Positions 5,969-13,482 of a DNA stretch of 19,625 nucleotides are shown here, in pieces. The stretch spans positions 1 through 19,625 of the forward strand of contig JAEDCM010000029.1 of NCBI GenBank assembly GCA_016294165.1, in the 5' to 3' direction. The notes beneath the pieces are model-generated. The model made no database searches. It was given only the letters and a program-made list of their open reading frames with translations, and was not told where the DNA came from. Origin of the DNA: Anaeroplasmataceae bacterium. GTDB taxonomy: Bacteria; Bacillota_I; Bacilli_A; Acholeplasmatales; JAEDCM01. Position numbers and translations under genes: made by a program. How positions within the stretch are numbered: position 1 is the first letter of the stretch; every line of letters begins with the position of its first letter.

Positions 5969-7087
5969 TTATTCCTCCAAATCATAATTAAATGTCCATG
6001 TATGATTATAAGTGTTTTGATCCTTGATTTCAATTAAAGATACACTTTTAAATTCATAATTTTTTATTTTTATTTCAAAAACTCCGCTTGATGTTTCATC
6101 CATATATGAAATATTTATAACGATATCATTATTATCGTTTATTTTTGATGAAACCTTGCAATCCTTAAATCCATTTAAATAAGCCATAAATGGATAATAC
6201 TTATTGTAAATTTCATTATATTTATTTAAGAAATCCTCATAGCTTAGTTCAGTAGTAAAGTTGTAATCTACGATATTATAATATTTGTAATCAATATTAT
6301 TATATCCAACTCCAACTCCATCTACGTATATTGTATGATGATTATTTCTTCCTAATTTCAAATAACCTTTTTTAACATCTTCATTGATTGTATAAGTGAA
6401 TTCTTGTTCCTTAGAGATTGATAAAGATATATCTAAAACTAACTCTTCAATTAAGCAATCATCATATTTTTCATTATCATCTAAAACAGTAATTAACACA
6501 CCTGGATAAATTAAAAAGCTTCTTTCTACCTTTAATTCTTCAGAAACAGAAATCTTCTTTTCAGATGTTATTTCACACTCATTTTTGGCCTCTATAAAGG
6601 ATTTTTCGTTGAAATGTAATGTTAGTTCTCCATCATAAATATCGCCGTTTAAATCGATTAAGTAACTATATGTTAAACGATAATCTCCACTCTTATAATA
6701 TAATGATGGTTTTAAATCCTTAACTAAATTATAAAATGATAATACGGGAATACTATTATAGAATTGATTAAAATCATAACTAAATTTTTTAACATTCTTT
6801 TCATATGCATAAAAATCATTATTCTCTTTAAAAGCTTGATAATAAATGTCATTTTTTACATAAGATAATGAAGTTCCACTAGCGCTCTCATATCTAATAT
6901 ATAAATTATCTTCACTAATCGTATATTTTTCTTCTTTTGAAATTCCATCACCTACATAATGATAACTGTAGCATTGGTTTTTAAAATCAAAAGAGTTTAG
7001 TATATCTAAAGCATCCTTGACGCTAACATCCTTTTTTCCACATCCACATAATATTAATATAAAAAAAACGATTAAGTATTTTTTCAC
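5969..7087 (-). CDS. Lipoprotein of unknown function
   Basis: About 372 residues. An N-terminal lysine pair, a hydrophobic core and a lipobox-like LCGC (modified Cys about 16) predict a lipoprotein on the outer face of the membrane. The mature part is rich in Tyr, Asp and Asn with alternating hydrophobic residues, suggesting mostly beta structure; I recognise no family. The frame opens with a GTG at 7096, but no ribosome site precedes it. The GTG at 7087 sits 5 nt after GGGTGAT and gives a classic MKKYLIVFF-type signal peptide, so I used that start. A TATAAT box at 7105-7110 (minus) lies just upstream, without a convincing -35. It heads a four-gene operon with Dabb, PAP2 and MBL proteins. Confidence 0.82.
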   Translation of the reverse strand: MKKYLIVFFILILCGCGKKDVSVKDALDILNSFDFKNQCYSYHYVGDGISKEEKYTISEDNLYIRYESASGTSLSYVKNDIYYQAFKENNDFYAYEKNVKKFSYDFNQFYNSIPVLSFYNLVKDLKPSLYYKSGDYRLTYSYLIDLNGDIYDGELTLHFNEKSFIEAKNECEITSEKKISVSEELKVERSFLIYPGVLITVLDDNEKYDDCLIEELVLDISLSISKEQEFTYTINEDVKKGYLKLGRNNHHTIYVDGVGVGYNNIDYKYYNIVDYNFTTELSYEDFLNKYNEIYNKYYPFMAYLNGFKDCKVSSKINDNNDIVINISYMDETSSGVFEIKIKNYEFKSVSLIEIKDQNTYNHTWTFNYDLEE

Positions 7088-7242
7088 AAATATCACCCAT
7101 AGAAATTATATCATATAATGTTCATAAGAAAAATAAAAAGATACATTTTAAAAACCATATTATTTAACAGATAATACGATTCAAAAAGAAAATTATAGTC
7201 ATTATGCAAATCTTTATTTTTATAATCATAATATATTAAATT

Positions 7243-7275
7243 AAAAAAGCATAGATAGAAACGTTTATCTATACT
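7243..7275 (-). terminator. Intrinsic terminator of the ATPase/RloB-like module
   Basis: A 10-bp stem (7248-7257 with 7266-7275) containing one G.U pair in the minus transcript, an 8-nt loop, and a plus-strand A run at 7243-7248 giving the U tract. It lies 25 bp past the last codon. The remaining bases out to 7104 are AT-rich and show nothing else I can support. Confidence 0.75.
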
Positions 7276-7299
7276 TTGGATTATTGTTTATTATACCAT

Positions 7300-7836
7300 T
7301 TATAGCTTAATTAATTCTTGCAAAGTTTTTTGATTTTTTTTAATCGTTTTTCCATGCTTCTTAACATACAGATTAATTAAATTAATTATTTCTTCTTTGC
7401 TTATTTTATTAAAATATTCATAAACAAAATTATATTGCTTTTTGTATTGCTTGTTATGTATCTTATAAAAAGAGCTAGCTTTTGTATTGGATTTAACTTT
7501 TAAATATTCATCATATAAATTTTCATTCAATATAAATAGTATTTCAAATTCTGGTTTAGTTAAAACATCTATTATTCCCATTATTTTTTCTGGCAAAATT
7601 GTTTCAGGAATTTTTAATTTATCTTTCAGTGTATCTCCAACACGATAAATTAATACTTTATCTTGATAATTTAAGATTTGGATGGCATTTACTATTTGAC
7701 CATCAATTTGTCTACACTGATACATTTCTTCCATTAAAAGTTCTTCTTTACTAAATTTTAAGATGTTTTTTTCCAGTAAAACATCTAGAAATGCTAATTC
7801 CGTTGTCCCCTCAGTCATTATTAGAATGTAATTCAT
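7300..7836 (-). CDS. Small RloB/TOPRIM-like protein, putative effector of an ATPase-linked defence module
   Basis: 178 residues. A predicted beta-strand followed by EGTTE (residues 9-13) near the N-terminus matches the opening of TOPRIM-like nucleases. A second strand with R65 and D68 follows, and a PEFEILFILNE segment (95-105) resembles the conserved PCFE(L)W block of RloB-like proteins such as AbiLii. The C-terminus is helical and basic. The classic TOPRIM DxD pair is not obvious, so catalysis is uncertain. RloB/TOPRIM partners of AAA/ABC ATPases act as nucleases in AbiL, PARIS and related anti-phage systems. The start overlaps the ATPase gene by 26 nt with AAGGAG 10-11 nt upstream, so the two are translated together. 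It could instead be a regulatory subunit. Function is inferred. Confidence 0.75.
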   Translation of the reverse strand: MNYILIMTEGTTELAFLDVLLEKNILKFSKEELLMEEMYQCRQIDGQIVNAIQILNYQDKVLIYRVGDTLKDKLKIPETILPEKIMGIIDVLTKPEFEILFILNENLYDEYLKVKSNTKASSFYKIHNKQYKKQYNFVYEYFNKISKEEIINLINLYVKKHGKTIKKNQKTLQELIKL

Positions 7837-8992
7837 CCAATATATTTCTCCTTACTTCTAATAATTGTTTATAATTTAATGATGTGTTAAATACATTGTT
7901 ATCAAATTGCTTACTCTTTAAAAGTTCAGTTCTTACATCATAATCAAAATACAAGTTTTTAGCATTAATTCTACCATTTTCTTTGTGAGTAATAAAAATA
8001 CCATCTCGACGTTTTAAATAATCAAGTATCTCAACATAATGTGTACTAAAAATAATTTGAGCACCATTTCTATTGATTTTTTCATCGTTAAATAAAAATA
8101 GAAGATTATTAACTAAATTCTTTTGAAAACAATTTTCAATTTCATCTACAATAAACACTTTACCTTTTTTAAGTGCATTAATAGCTCTAATATATAATTC
8201 AACACCTCTAAATGTTCCAGCTGATAATATTGATATTAATTCTAAACTAGGTATAATAACTTCCTCTTCATCTACTCTTTTAAATATAACATTATCAGAA
8301 TTATTATAAATAATATATTCTATACTACTATCTAATAGTTGAATGATTGAAGATACAAGTTTTTTATCACAACTATTTAAACTTGTAAAAAAAGTGTTTC
8401 TAACAATAACTTCATTGAAATTTGTAATATTATTTGTGTAAAAATCATCAACAAAGATCTCATTTTTTGTAAGTTTAGTGATTGCTGAAGTATCTTCTAA
8501 TGAGTCACCCAATAAATTGATTGAGTCAACACCTTCTAATTCCAATAAATCTAAATTTTTCTTTCCTTTGGATTTTGCATATTTCATACTAATCAATTTT
8601 TCATTTTCAATTGATGAAAATTTATTTGCACTTGAAACATTAATTCCATCAATTTTGTTAAAATCTACCGAATACTTATAAATAATTTTATTTAGATAAA
8701 ATACTACTTCTAGATGAATTCTTTCATTTTTGAATTCTCTAGCAATATATTCCCATCTTCCTGTCTGCAAGAAATTAAATGTCTTAAGAATTAAAGATAA
8801 TACAGTACTCTTACCAGACGAATTTCCACCAACAAATGATATACTTCTTAATGTATTTAATCCCTCATCAATAGGAAGAATCTCTTTATTTGTATCATCA
8901 TTATAAACTCTTGCTTTTGTTGTTAAATCAATTTCAAAATTTTCTTCAAGAAGTTTATAACCATTAGACTTAATTTTTAAAACCTTTAACAT
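7811..8992 (-). CDS. ABC-type AAA ATPase of an AbiL/RloA-like defence module
   Basis: 393 residues. Walker A GGNSSGKST (55-63), an ABC signature-like LSAGT (256-260), Walker B VFIVDE (279-284) and a switch His in STHYVEIL (His318) are all present, with a long helical insertion between Walker A and the signature. This is the AAA_15/AAA_21 type found in RloA, AbiLi, AriA and OLD-related proteins. It is cytoplasmic, has no transporter domain, and would dimerise on ATP to sense infection or damage and control its partner. It is the first gene of a two-gene unit with the RloB-like protein. The ATG follows GGAGTGA and a perfect-consensus promoter. ATPase assignment is firm; the defence role is inferred from partner and context. 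Confidence 0.88.
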   Translation of the reverse strand: MLKVLKIKSNGYKLLEENFEIDLTTKARVYNDDTNKEILPIDEGLNTLRSISFVGGNSSGKSTVLSLILKTFNFLQTGRWEYIAREFKNERIHLEVVFYLNKIIYKYSVDFNKIDGINVSSANKFSSIENEKLISMKYAKSKGKKNLDLLELEGVDSINLLGDSLEDTSAITKLTKNEIFVDDFYTNNITNFNEVIVRNTFFTSLNSCDKKLVSSIIQLLDSSIEYIIYNNSDNVIFKRVDEEEVIIPSLELISILSAGTFRGVELYIRAINALKKGKVFIVDEIENCFQKNLVNNLLFLFNDEKINRNGAQIIFSTHYVEILDYLKRRDGIFITHKENGRINAKNLYFDYDVRTELLKSKQFDNNVFNTSLNYKQLLEVRRNILDELHSNND

Positions 8993-9016
8993 TTAAATTC
9001 ACTCCTTTGTGCTTAT

Positions 9017-9045
9017 ATTATATTATTTTTTAGGATTATTGTCAA
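9017..9045 (-). promoter_or_regulatory. Sigma-A promoter of the ATPase/RloB-like module
   Basis: Minus-strand TTGACA (9040-9045), a 17-bp spacer and TATAAT (9017-9022): exact consensus. It lies 24 bp upstream of the ATPase ATG. No operator palindrome is visible, unlike at the HipB-like promoter, so expression may be constitutive. Confidence 0.85.
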
Positions 9046-9142
9046 TCTTCAAACATTTTTTTTGTTTAAAACATTATCATACCTGTATTATATCTAATTA
9101 TAATTTTTTTATACGTTTCACCTATATAGAACTATTTATTAT

Positions 9143-9172
9143 AAAGAAAAAAGCCTTGAAATAAATCAAGGC
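9143..9172 (-). terminator. Intrinsic terminator of tRNA-Arg(TCT)
   Basis: A perfect 7-bp stem GCCTTGA (9153-9159) with TCAAGGC (9166-9172), a 6-nt loop, and an A-rich plus-strand run (9143-9152) giving the U tract. It resembles the terminator after the other tRNA-Arg, which also uses a GCCTTGA arm. Confidence 0.85.
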
Positions 9173-9185
9173 ATTTCTTTTAAAA

Positions 9186-9262
<77 letters not shown>

Positions 9263-9280
9263 ATCTCTCAAGCATTGATA

Positions 9281-9309
9281 ATTATATAATAAAAACGTTA
9301 CATTGTAAA
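9281..9309 (-). promoter_or_regulatory. Sigma-A promoter of tRNA-Arg(TCT)
   Basis: Minus-strand TTTACA (9304-9309), a 17-bp spacer and TATAAT (9281-9286), ending 18 bp before the tRNA 5' end. One base departs from consensus in the -35 box. Confidence 0.8.
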
Positions 9310-9364
9310 GAGTTTTTTTGCTTTTTTTGTCAAATACTTGAAATTATTTTAAATGCCATTTTAA

Positions 9365-9724
9365 TTAATTGATATATGCCATTTCATCAGAAATTACTGT
9401 TCTTAAATTATCAAAGCTAAAAGGCTTAGTAATATAATTCTTAGCACCTAAATCAAATGCCTTCTTTTTAGCCTCATTACTGTCTAATGAACTAACTACA
9501 ACCACCTTATACTCTCTTTTAGTTAATTCCTTTAATAAGTCAAAGCCACTTAAATTAGGCATTATAATATCTAAAATAACTAAATCTGGCTTAACATCTT
9601 CGATGATTTCTAAAACTTTCGTGGAATCATCAACCTCCATAATATCATAGTTTCTTTTACCAATTCCTTCTTTTAAAAGAAACATTGATAAATAATTATC
9701 ATCAACGATTAATATTTTACGCAT
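9365..9724 (-). CDS. Single-domain response regulator (CheY/Spo0F-like receiver)
   Basis: 119 residues, all receiver domain: acidic pair Asp8-Asp9, phospho-acceptor Asp52 in VILDIIMP, switch Ser78 in VVVVSS, and Lys100 followed by Pro in TKPF. There is no DNA-binding or enzymatic output domain, so it must act by binding a partner or passing phosphate on. No histidine kinase lies next to it. The divergent neighbour is an amidase followed by a YlbJ-like sporulation protein, so a Spo0F-type phosphorelay role is possible; CheY-like or other orphan roles are equally open. The ATG follows a perfect AGGAGG. No terminator is visible before the tRNA promoter. Confidence 0.93.
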   Translation of the reverse strand: MRKILIVDDNYLSMFLLKEGIGKRNYDIMEVDDSTKVLEIIEDVKPDLVILDIIMPNLSGFDLLKELTKREYKVVVVSSLDSNEAKKKAFDLGAKNYITKPFSFDNLRTVISDEMAYIN

Positions 9725-9818
9725 AAAACAACCTCCTTTTTTATAATATGTCTTATCATTTTAATTTATTCATAACTTTTTTAAAAACCGATGCATATAT
9801 TATAGTGGTGGTGATATA

Positions 9819-10826
9819 ATGGTCATAATTGATGCCGGTCATGGTGGTAGTGATCCAGGTGGAGGATCAAACGATTTATTCAAGGAAAAAGATTTAGCTC
9901 TTAAAATATCCCTTTATCAATATAATAGATTTAAAGAATTAGGAATACCGGTTGAATTAATTAGAAACAAGGATGTTTTAATTCCACCTAATGAAAGAAG
10001 TCAAATAATTAATGATATTGGAAAAAATTCCAATAACGTTTTAATATCTAATCATATTAATCGTTCCGAAAGTAATTTTTCGGGAAGTGAGATCATCTAC
10101 TCTTTTAGAAAAGGAAGCGCATTGGCTAATAAAATAAAAGAGGAATTAGAAAATACCGGTCGAAAAATCAATCGCGTTTATTACCGAAAAAATAGTGCTG
10201 GCAATGATTATTATTTTATTATTCGGGATTCCCTTCCCAACAATCCCGTGATTGTGGAATATGGATTTGCGGATAATTACGAGGATTCGGTTGATATTTT
10301 AAACAACTATGAAAAATATGCTGAAGCGGTTGTTAAAGCCGTTGCACAATATTTGGGGTACGACTATAGCTATAATAATTTCTACTACTATACCGTAAAG
10401 AAAAATGATTCCCTATACAAAATTAGTAATAAGACTGGAATACCAATTAATGAAATTAAAGAATATAACAATCTTAAAACGGATAATCTAAAAATCGATC
10501 AAACTTTAAAGATTCCTTATCGCAATAAAGAATTCATCAGTTATATGCCTTATGTTAATGAGAATCTAAGAGATATCAGTCATAAATTTGAATCAAATAT
10601 TGAAGATATAAAAAGGATAAATGGCTTAACAAATGGATTTATTACTGAACCAATGATGTTAAAAATTCCTTTAAGAAGAATCCTTATACCTTATGTTGTA
10701 AAACCAGGAGATTCGTTATATAAAATTGCGGTTAAAACCAATAATAAACTTGGAATGCTAATTAGAATTAACAATCTTGAAAATGCTATTTTAAATCCTG
10801 GAGATGTCATTTATATATTAAGCTAA
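9819..10826 (+). CDS. N-acetylmuramoyl-L-alanine amidase with LysM domains
   Basis: 335 residues. Residues 1-180 are an Amidase_3 zinc hydrolase: DAGHGG with His8, Glu23, SNHIN with His79 and VEYGFADN with the catalytic Glu147 are all present. It cuts the bond between N-acetylmuramic acid and L-Ala in peptidoglycan. LysM repeats follow at about 190-234 and 291-335, with a divergent one at about 240-285 between them. There is no signal peptide: the catalytic domain starts at residue 2. Cytoplasmic amidases of this kind include Bacillus mother-cell enzymes such as CwlC, released on mother-cell lysis. The YlbJ-like neighbour fits a sporulation role, but this is inference. The start ATG follows GGTGGTGAT. 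A CATATATT element at 9794-9801 could be a -10, without a clear -35. Confidence 0.92.
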   Translation: MVIIDAGHGGSDPGGGSNDLFKEKDLALKISLYQYNRFKELGIPVELIRNKDVLIPPNERSQIINDIGKNSNNVLISNHINRSESNFSGSEIIYSFRKGSALANKIKEELENTGRKINRVYYRKNSAGNDYYFIIRDSLPNNPVIVEYGFADNYEDSVDILNNYEKYAEAVVKAVAQYLGYDYSYNNFYYYTVKKNDSLYKISNKTGIPINEIKEYNNLKTDNLKIDQTLKIPYRNKEFISYMPYVNENLRDISHKFESNIEDIKRINGLTNGFITEPMMLKIPLRRILIPYVVKPGDSLYKIAVKTNNKLGMLIRINNLENAILNPGDVIYILS

Positions 10827-10855
10827 GCATATAATTCTATGGTGATTATATGCTT
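10825..10855 (+). promoter_or_regulatory. Hairpin spanning the amidase stop and the YlbJ-like start
   Basis: A perfect 11-bp inverted repeat (10825-10835 with 10845-10855) around a 9-nt loop. The left arm includes the last two bases of the amidase TAA. The right arm contains the ATG of the next gene (10850-10852), and its GGTG ribosome site sits in the loop. As RNA it should hide the start codon unless a ribosome finishing the amidase opens it. The few U residues after it make a weak terminator an alternative. Confidence 0.6.
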
Positions 10856-11845
10856 TTAATTTTAATCTTGATAATTGTAGTATCTATCAATCAAGATATT
10901 GTCACAGAATCTTTTTTAAGTTCTTCAGAACTTTTTTTATTTCATATCATGCCAATGATGTTTATCTATAGCATCTTGTTTGATTTATTATTAAAATACA
11001 ACCTTACTAATATAATACCTAGAAAAATAAAAAATTTTTTTAAAAAAATATTTCATTTAAATTATGATTCATCGATCCTTATTCTTCTATCATCCATTTT
11101 AATCGGTAATCCATTAACCATTAAAACCATTATGGAAAAATATCATAATGATGAAATTGATTACCATGAGGCCAAGCATCTAATAAGCTTTAACAACTAT
11201 CTATCATTAGGATTTATTTTAAGCTATGTTTCTGGTTATTTATTTAAAAATATTTATGTTTTTTTCATTATCATAACTTCTAATATCATTAGTAATCTTT
11301 TAATTGCGGCATTTAATTATAACCCACCTAAAGAAACTAATATTCTAAATAAAAAAGAAATAAACCTTATTAATGAGTTCTATTCATCAACTTATAAAAC
11401 CGTTGATAGTATGGTTAATATTGGTGCAATAATTATTCTTTCTGGAATTATTTTATCACTAATTAGAATGCTAAATTTAGCATTTTTTGACTATATATAT
11501 CCATTATTAGAAATCACCAATGGATTATATATTTTTAACAATTTAAATATCGATTATTCCATTAAGATTAGTCTGATTTCATCCTTCATCTCCTTTGGAT
11601 CATTATCAATTCACGCACAAATTTATCCATATATAAAATGTATATTTAGTTATAAATATTATTTAAAAAATCGCATTATTTCAAGCTTTTTATCTTTTTT
11701 AATTGCTTATTTGTTTTCACAAATTGTCTTATACAATAAGTTTGTATATAAAAAAACATACCTACTAATAGGTATGTTAATTAACATTATTTTTATTGTA
11801 TTATTAATGATCATTAAGAAGTTTACTTTAAACGAATCGTCTTAA
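10850..11845 (+). CDS. YlbJ-like sporulation integral membrane protein
   Basis: 331 residues, with about eight membrane segments. The pattern fits the YlbJ / nucleoside-transporter-gate-like family: an early FLFHIMPMMFIYSILF segment, then IGNPLTIKT, an EAKHLISFNNY region with the acidic-loop/Asn pair typical of the family, and near the end SFISFGSLSIHAQ, matching the SF-x-G-x-S-x-x-x-Q block. In Bacillus subtilis YlbJ is made under sigma-E in the mother cell and is needed for spore resistance; its molecular action is unknown. The protein is somewhat shorter than Bacillus YlbJ (about 400). It follows the amidase by 23 nt and its start is buried in a hairpin. Its last 23 nt overlap the convergent cyclophilin gene. 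Confidence 0.75.
   Translation: MLLILILIIVVSINQDIVTESFLSSSELFLFHIMPMMFIYSILFDLLLKYNLTNIIPRKIKNFFKKIFHLNYDSSILILLSSILIGNPLTIKTIMEKYHNDEIDYHEAKHLISFNNYLSLGFILSYVSGYLFKNIYVFFIIITSNIISNLLIAAFNYNPPKETNILNKKEINLINEFYSSTYKTVDSMVNIGAIIILSGIILSLIRMLNLAFFDYIYPLLEITNGLYIFNNLNIDYSIKISLISSFISFGSLSIHAQIYPYIKCIFSYKYYLKNRIISSFLSFLIAYLFSQIVLYNKFVYKKTYLLIGMLINIIFIVLLMIIKKFTLNESS
11749..11778 (-). terminator. Intrinsic terminator of the argS-flippase-GT4-cyclophilin operon
   Basis: A stem of at least 8 bp (ACATACCT 11756-11763 with 11770-11777), a 6-nt loop, and a plus-strand A run (11750-11756) giving seven U residues in the minus transcript. It lies 45 bp past the cyclophilin stop and inside the coding sequence of the convergent YlbJ-like gene. 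Confidence 0.8.
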
Positions 11846-12323
11846 TGATTTGTGGTTCATAAGGGACATCACCCATATAATGATTAACTCTTGTATTGGC
11901 AATACTATCCACAACATCCATTCCCTCAATAACCATACCGAAGGCTGCATATTCACCATCTAGATGTGGAGCATCTTGATGCATAATGAAAAATTGTGAT
12001 GTCGCTGAATCCTTAACCATAGTGCGGGCCATAGAAATTACTCCACGCTTATGAAGAATATCATTCTTTATTCCATTAGATGCAAATTCTCCTTTGATTT
12101 CTTCTGATCTGCGAGGTTTAAGATTAACATCTACTCCTCCACCTTGAATCATAAACCCTTTAATGACACGATGGAAAATTAAACCATCAAAATGCTTTTT
12201 TTCAATTAAATTCTTGAAATTTTTTACAGTGATAGGCGCGATATCCTTAGCAAACGCTAAAGTAATCTTTCTTCCATCATTCATTTCAATTTCAAATAAA
12301 TCATTTAAATTAAATTGTTCCAT
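11823..12323 (-). CDS. Cyclophilin-type peptidyl-prolyl cis-trans isomerase
   Basis: 166 residues, one cyclophilin domain. Hallmarks are FHRVIKGFMIQGG (about 50-62, active-site Arg in FHR), SQFFIMHQDAPHLDG (about 109-123) and YAAFGMVIEGMDVVD (about 124-138). It catalyses proline isomerisation during protein folding. There is no signal peptide, so it acts in the cytoplasm. The usual active-site Trp position is replaced by His (PHLDG), as in many bacterial cyclophilins. Its ATG overlaps the TAA of the glycosyltransferase by one base (TAATG), pointing to translational coupling as the last gene of the argS operon. Confidence 0.95.
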   Translation of the reverse strand: MEQFNLNDLFEIEMNDGRKITLAFAKDIAPITVKNFKNLIEKKHFDGLIFHRVIKGFMIQGGGVDVNLKPRRSEEIKGEFASNGIKNDILHKRGVISMARTMVKDSATSQFFIMHQDAPHLDGEYAAFGMVIEGMDVVDSIANTRVNHYMGDVPYEPQIIKTIRLK

Positions 12324-13480
12324 TATTTTTCACCTAATACTTTCTCATATAATTTATAGCAGTTTTGGGCATAAATCTCCTTAGAGTATTTTGCTACTGA
12401 GCTAACCGCATTATTTTTGATTTTGGACAAGACTTCATCATTTTTAAATAGATAATCAATCTTACTATTAAACTCGCTCATTTCGTTGTAAAATAGTCCA
12501 TTTTCACCATCGGTGATTAATCCATCTAAATTCGTATCATATCTAACAACAACAGGTAGTCCCGCCGATAAAGCTTCAGTATAAGTTAATCCTTGTGTTT
12601 CAGATTTTGAAGCATTGATGAAGCAATCTCCTAATTGATAATAAATGCCAATATTTACCCATGGGACATATCCTGCAAAAATAACCTTATGGCTGATGTT
12701 TAATCTTTTAGCTTGTTTCTTTAGATCCTCTTCAACCGGACCACATCCAACAATCAATAAAACTAAATCATCGGTTCTTTTCGCAAACTGTTCAATAATT
12801 AAATCTAATGATTTTTCTAAGGCTAAACGACCAATATATAATAAGACCTTTTTATCCTTAATATTGAGTTTTTCCTTTAAAGCATTAATATCTTCTTCTT
12901 TATAAGTAGAACGGCTGAATTTCGTCAAATCTAAGCCCGTAGGAATAACCTCTTGATAGGTTTTAATCCCATAGCGATCAAACATCTCTTTAACCTTAAT
13001 ATGCGGTAAAATTACCGCTCCTCCACTAGAGAAGGCCGTAATACGATCTTTGACAAATGCTAAATATGGTTTTCTTAAGAGCTTTTGACCATGCTTAATG
13101 ACATGGTGCATATATTCTTCATACATCGTATGCATTGTATATAAATATGGAATTTTAAGCTTACGTGCACAATAAAGGCCAAAATGTCCAATTGAAAATT
13201 CGGTATGAATATGAATAATATCAAAATTCATTTCCTTAATTAAATTAAAATGCTTCCCGCACCTTAAGACAAATTGAAATCCATCAAAAGCCTTTAAAGG
13301 AACATTAAAACCATCTAGACGAATGATATATGGGAACTCCTCATGATTATTACGATGATTTGTCGTAATAACATATGCCTCGTGCCCCATTTCACGCAAT
13401 CCTAAGACAAGCATGTAAGTTGAAGTCGCAACTCCATTGGCTTGTGGTATATAGCTATCAGTAAAGATCCCTATTCTCAT
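12323..13480 (-). CDS. GT4 glycosyltransferase, probable diacylglycerol glucosyltransferase
   Basis: 385 residues with the GT-B fold of family GT4. The N-terminal domain carries the acceptor-side loop PQANGVATST (12-21); the C-terminal donor domain has IGRLALEKSL (216-225), VGCGPVEEDL (244-253) and the E-x7-E nucleotide-sugar motif at Glu294 and Glu302. The opening FTDSYIPQANGVATS and the overall layout are those of processive or single-step 1,2-diacylglycerol 3-glucosyltransferases of Gram-positive bacteria and Acholeplasma, which make glucolipids at the cytoplasmic membrane face and supply lipoteichoic acid anchors. Other GT4 acceptors cannot be excluded. The ATG follows AGAGGAAT. It lies 2 nt after the UPF0104 gene, which supports a membrane glycolipid role. 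Confidence 0.88.
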   Translation of the reverse strand: MRIGIFTDSYIPQANGVATSTYMLVLGLREMGHEAYVITTNHRNNHEEFPYIIRLDGFNVPLKAFDGFQFVLRCGKHFNLIKEMNFDIIHIHTEFSIGHFGLYCARKLKIPYLYTMHTMYEEYMHHVIKHGQKLLRKPYLAFVKDRITAFSSGGAVILPHIKVKEMFDRYGIKTYQEVIPTGLDLTKFSRSTYKEEDINALKEKLNIKDKKVLLYIGRLALEKSLDLIIEQFAKRTDDLVLLIVGCGPVEEDLKKQAKRLNISHKVIFAGYVPWVNIGIYYQLGDCFINASKSETQGLTYTEALSAGLPVVVRYDTNLDGLITDGENGLFYNEMSEFNSKIDYLFKNDEVLSKIKNNAVSSVAKYSKEIYAQNCYKLYEKVLGEK

Positions 13481-13482
13481 AC

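Noticed and set aside
8478..8681. Plus-strand open frame of 67 codons inside the ATPase gene
   Set aside because: Antisense to an intact ATPase with full motifs; no ribosome site.
9794..9801. Sigma-E-type -10 (CATATATT) before the amidase
   Set aside because: The best -35-like bases upstream give a spacing of about 17, longer than the usual 13-15, so I did not list it as a promoter.
12163..12905. Two plus-strand frames (12163-12384 and 12645-12905)
   Set aside because: Antisense to cyclophilin and the GT4 gene, both full length with family motifs.
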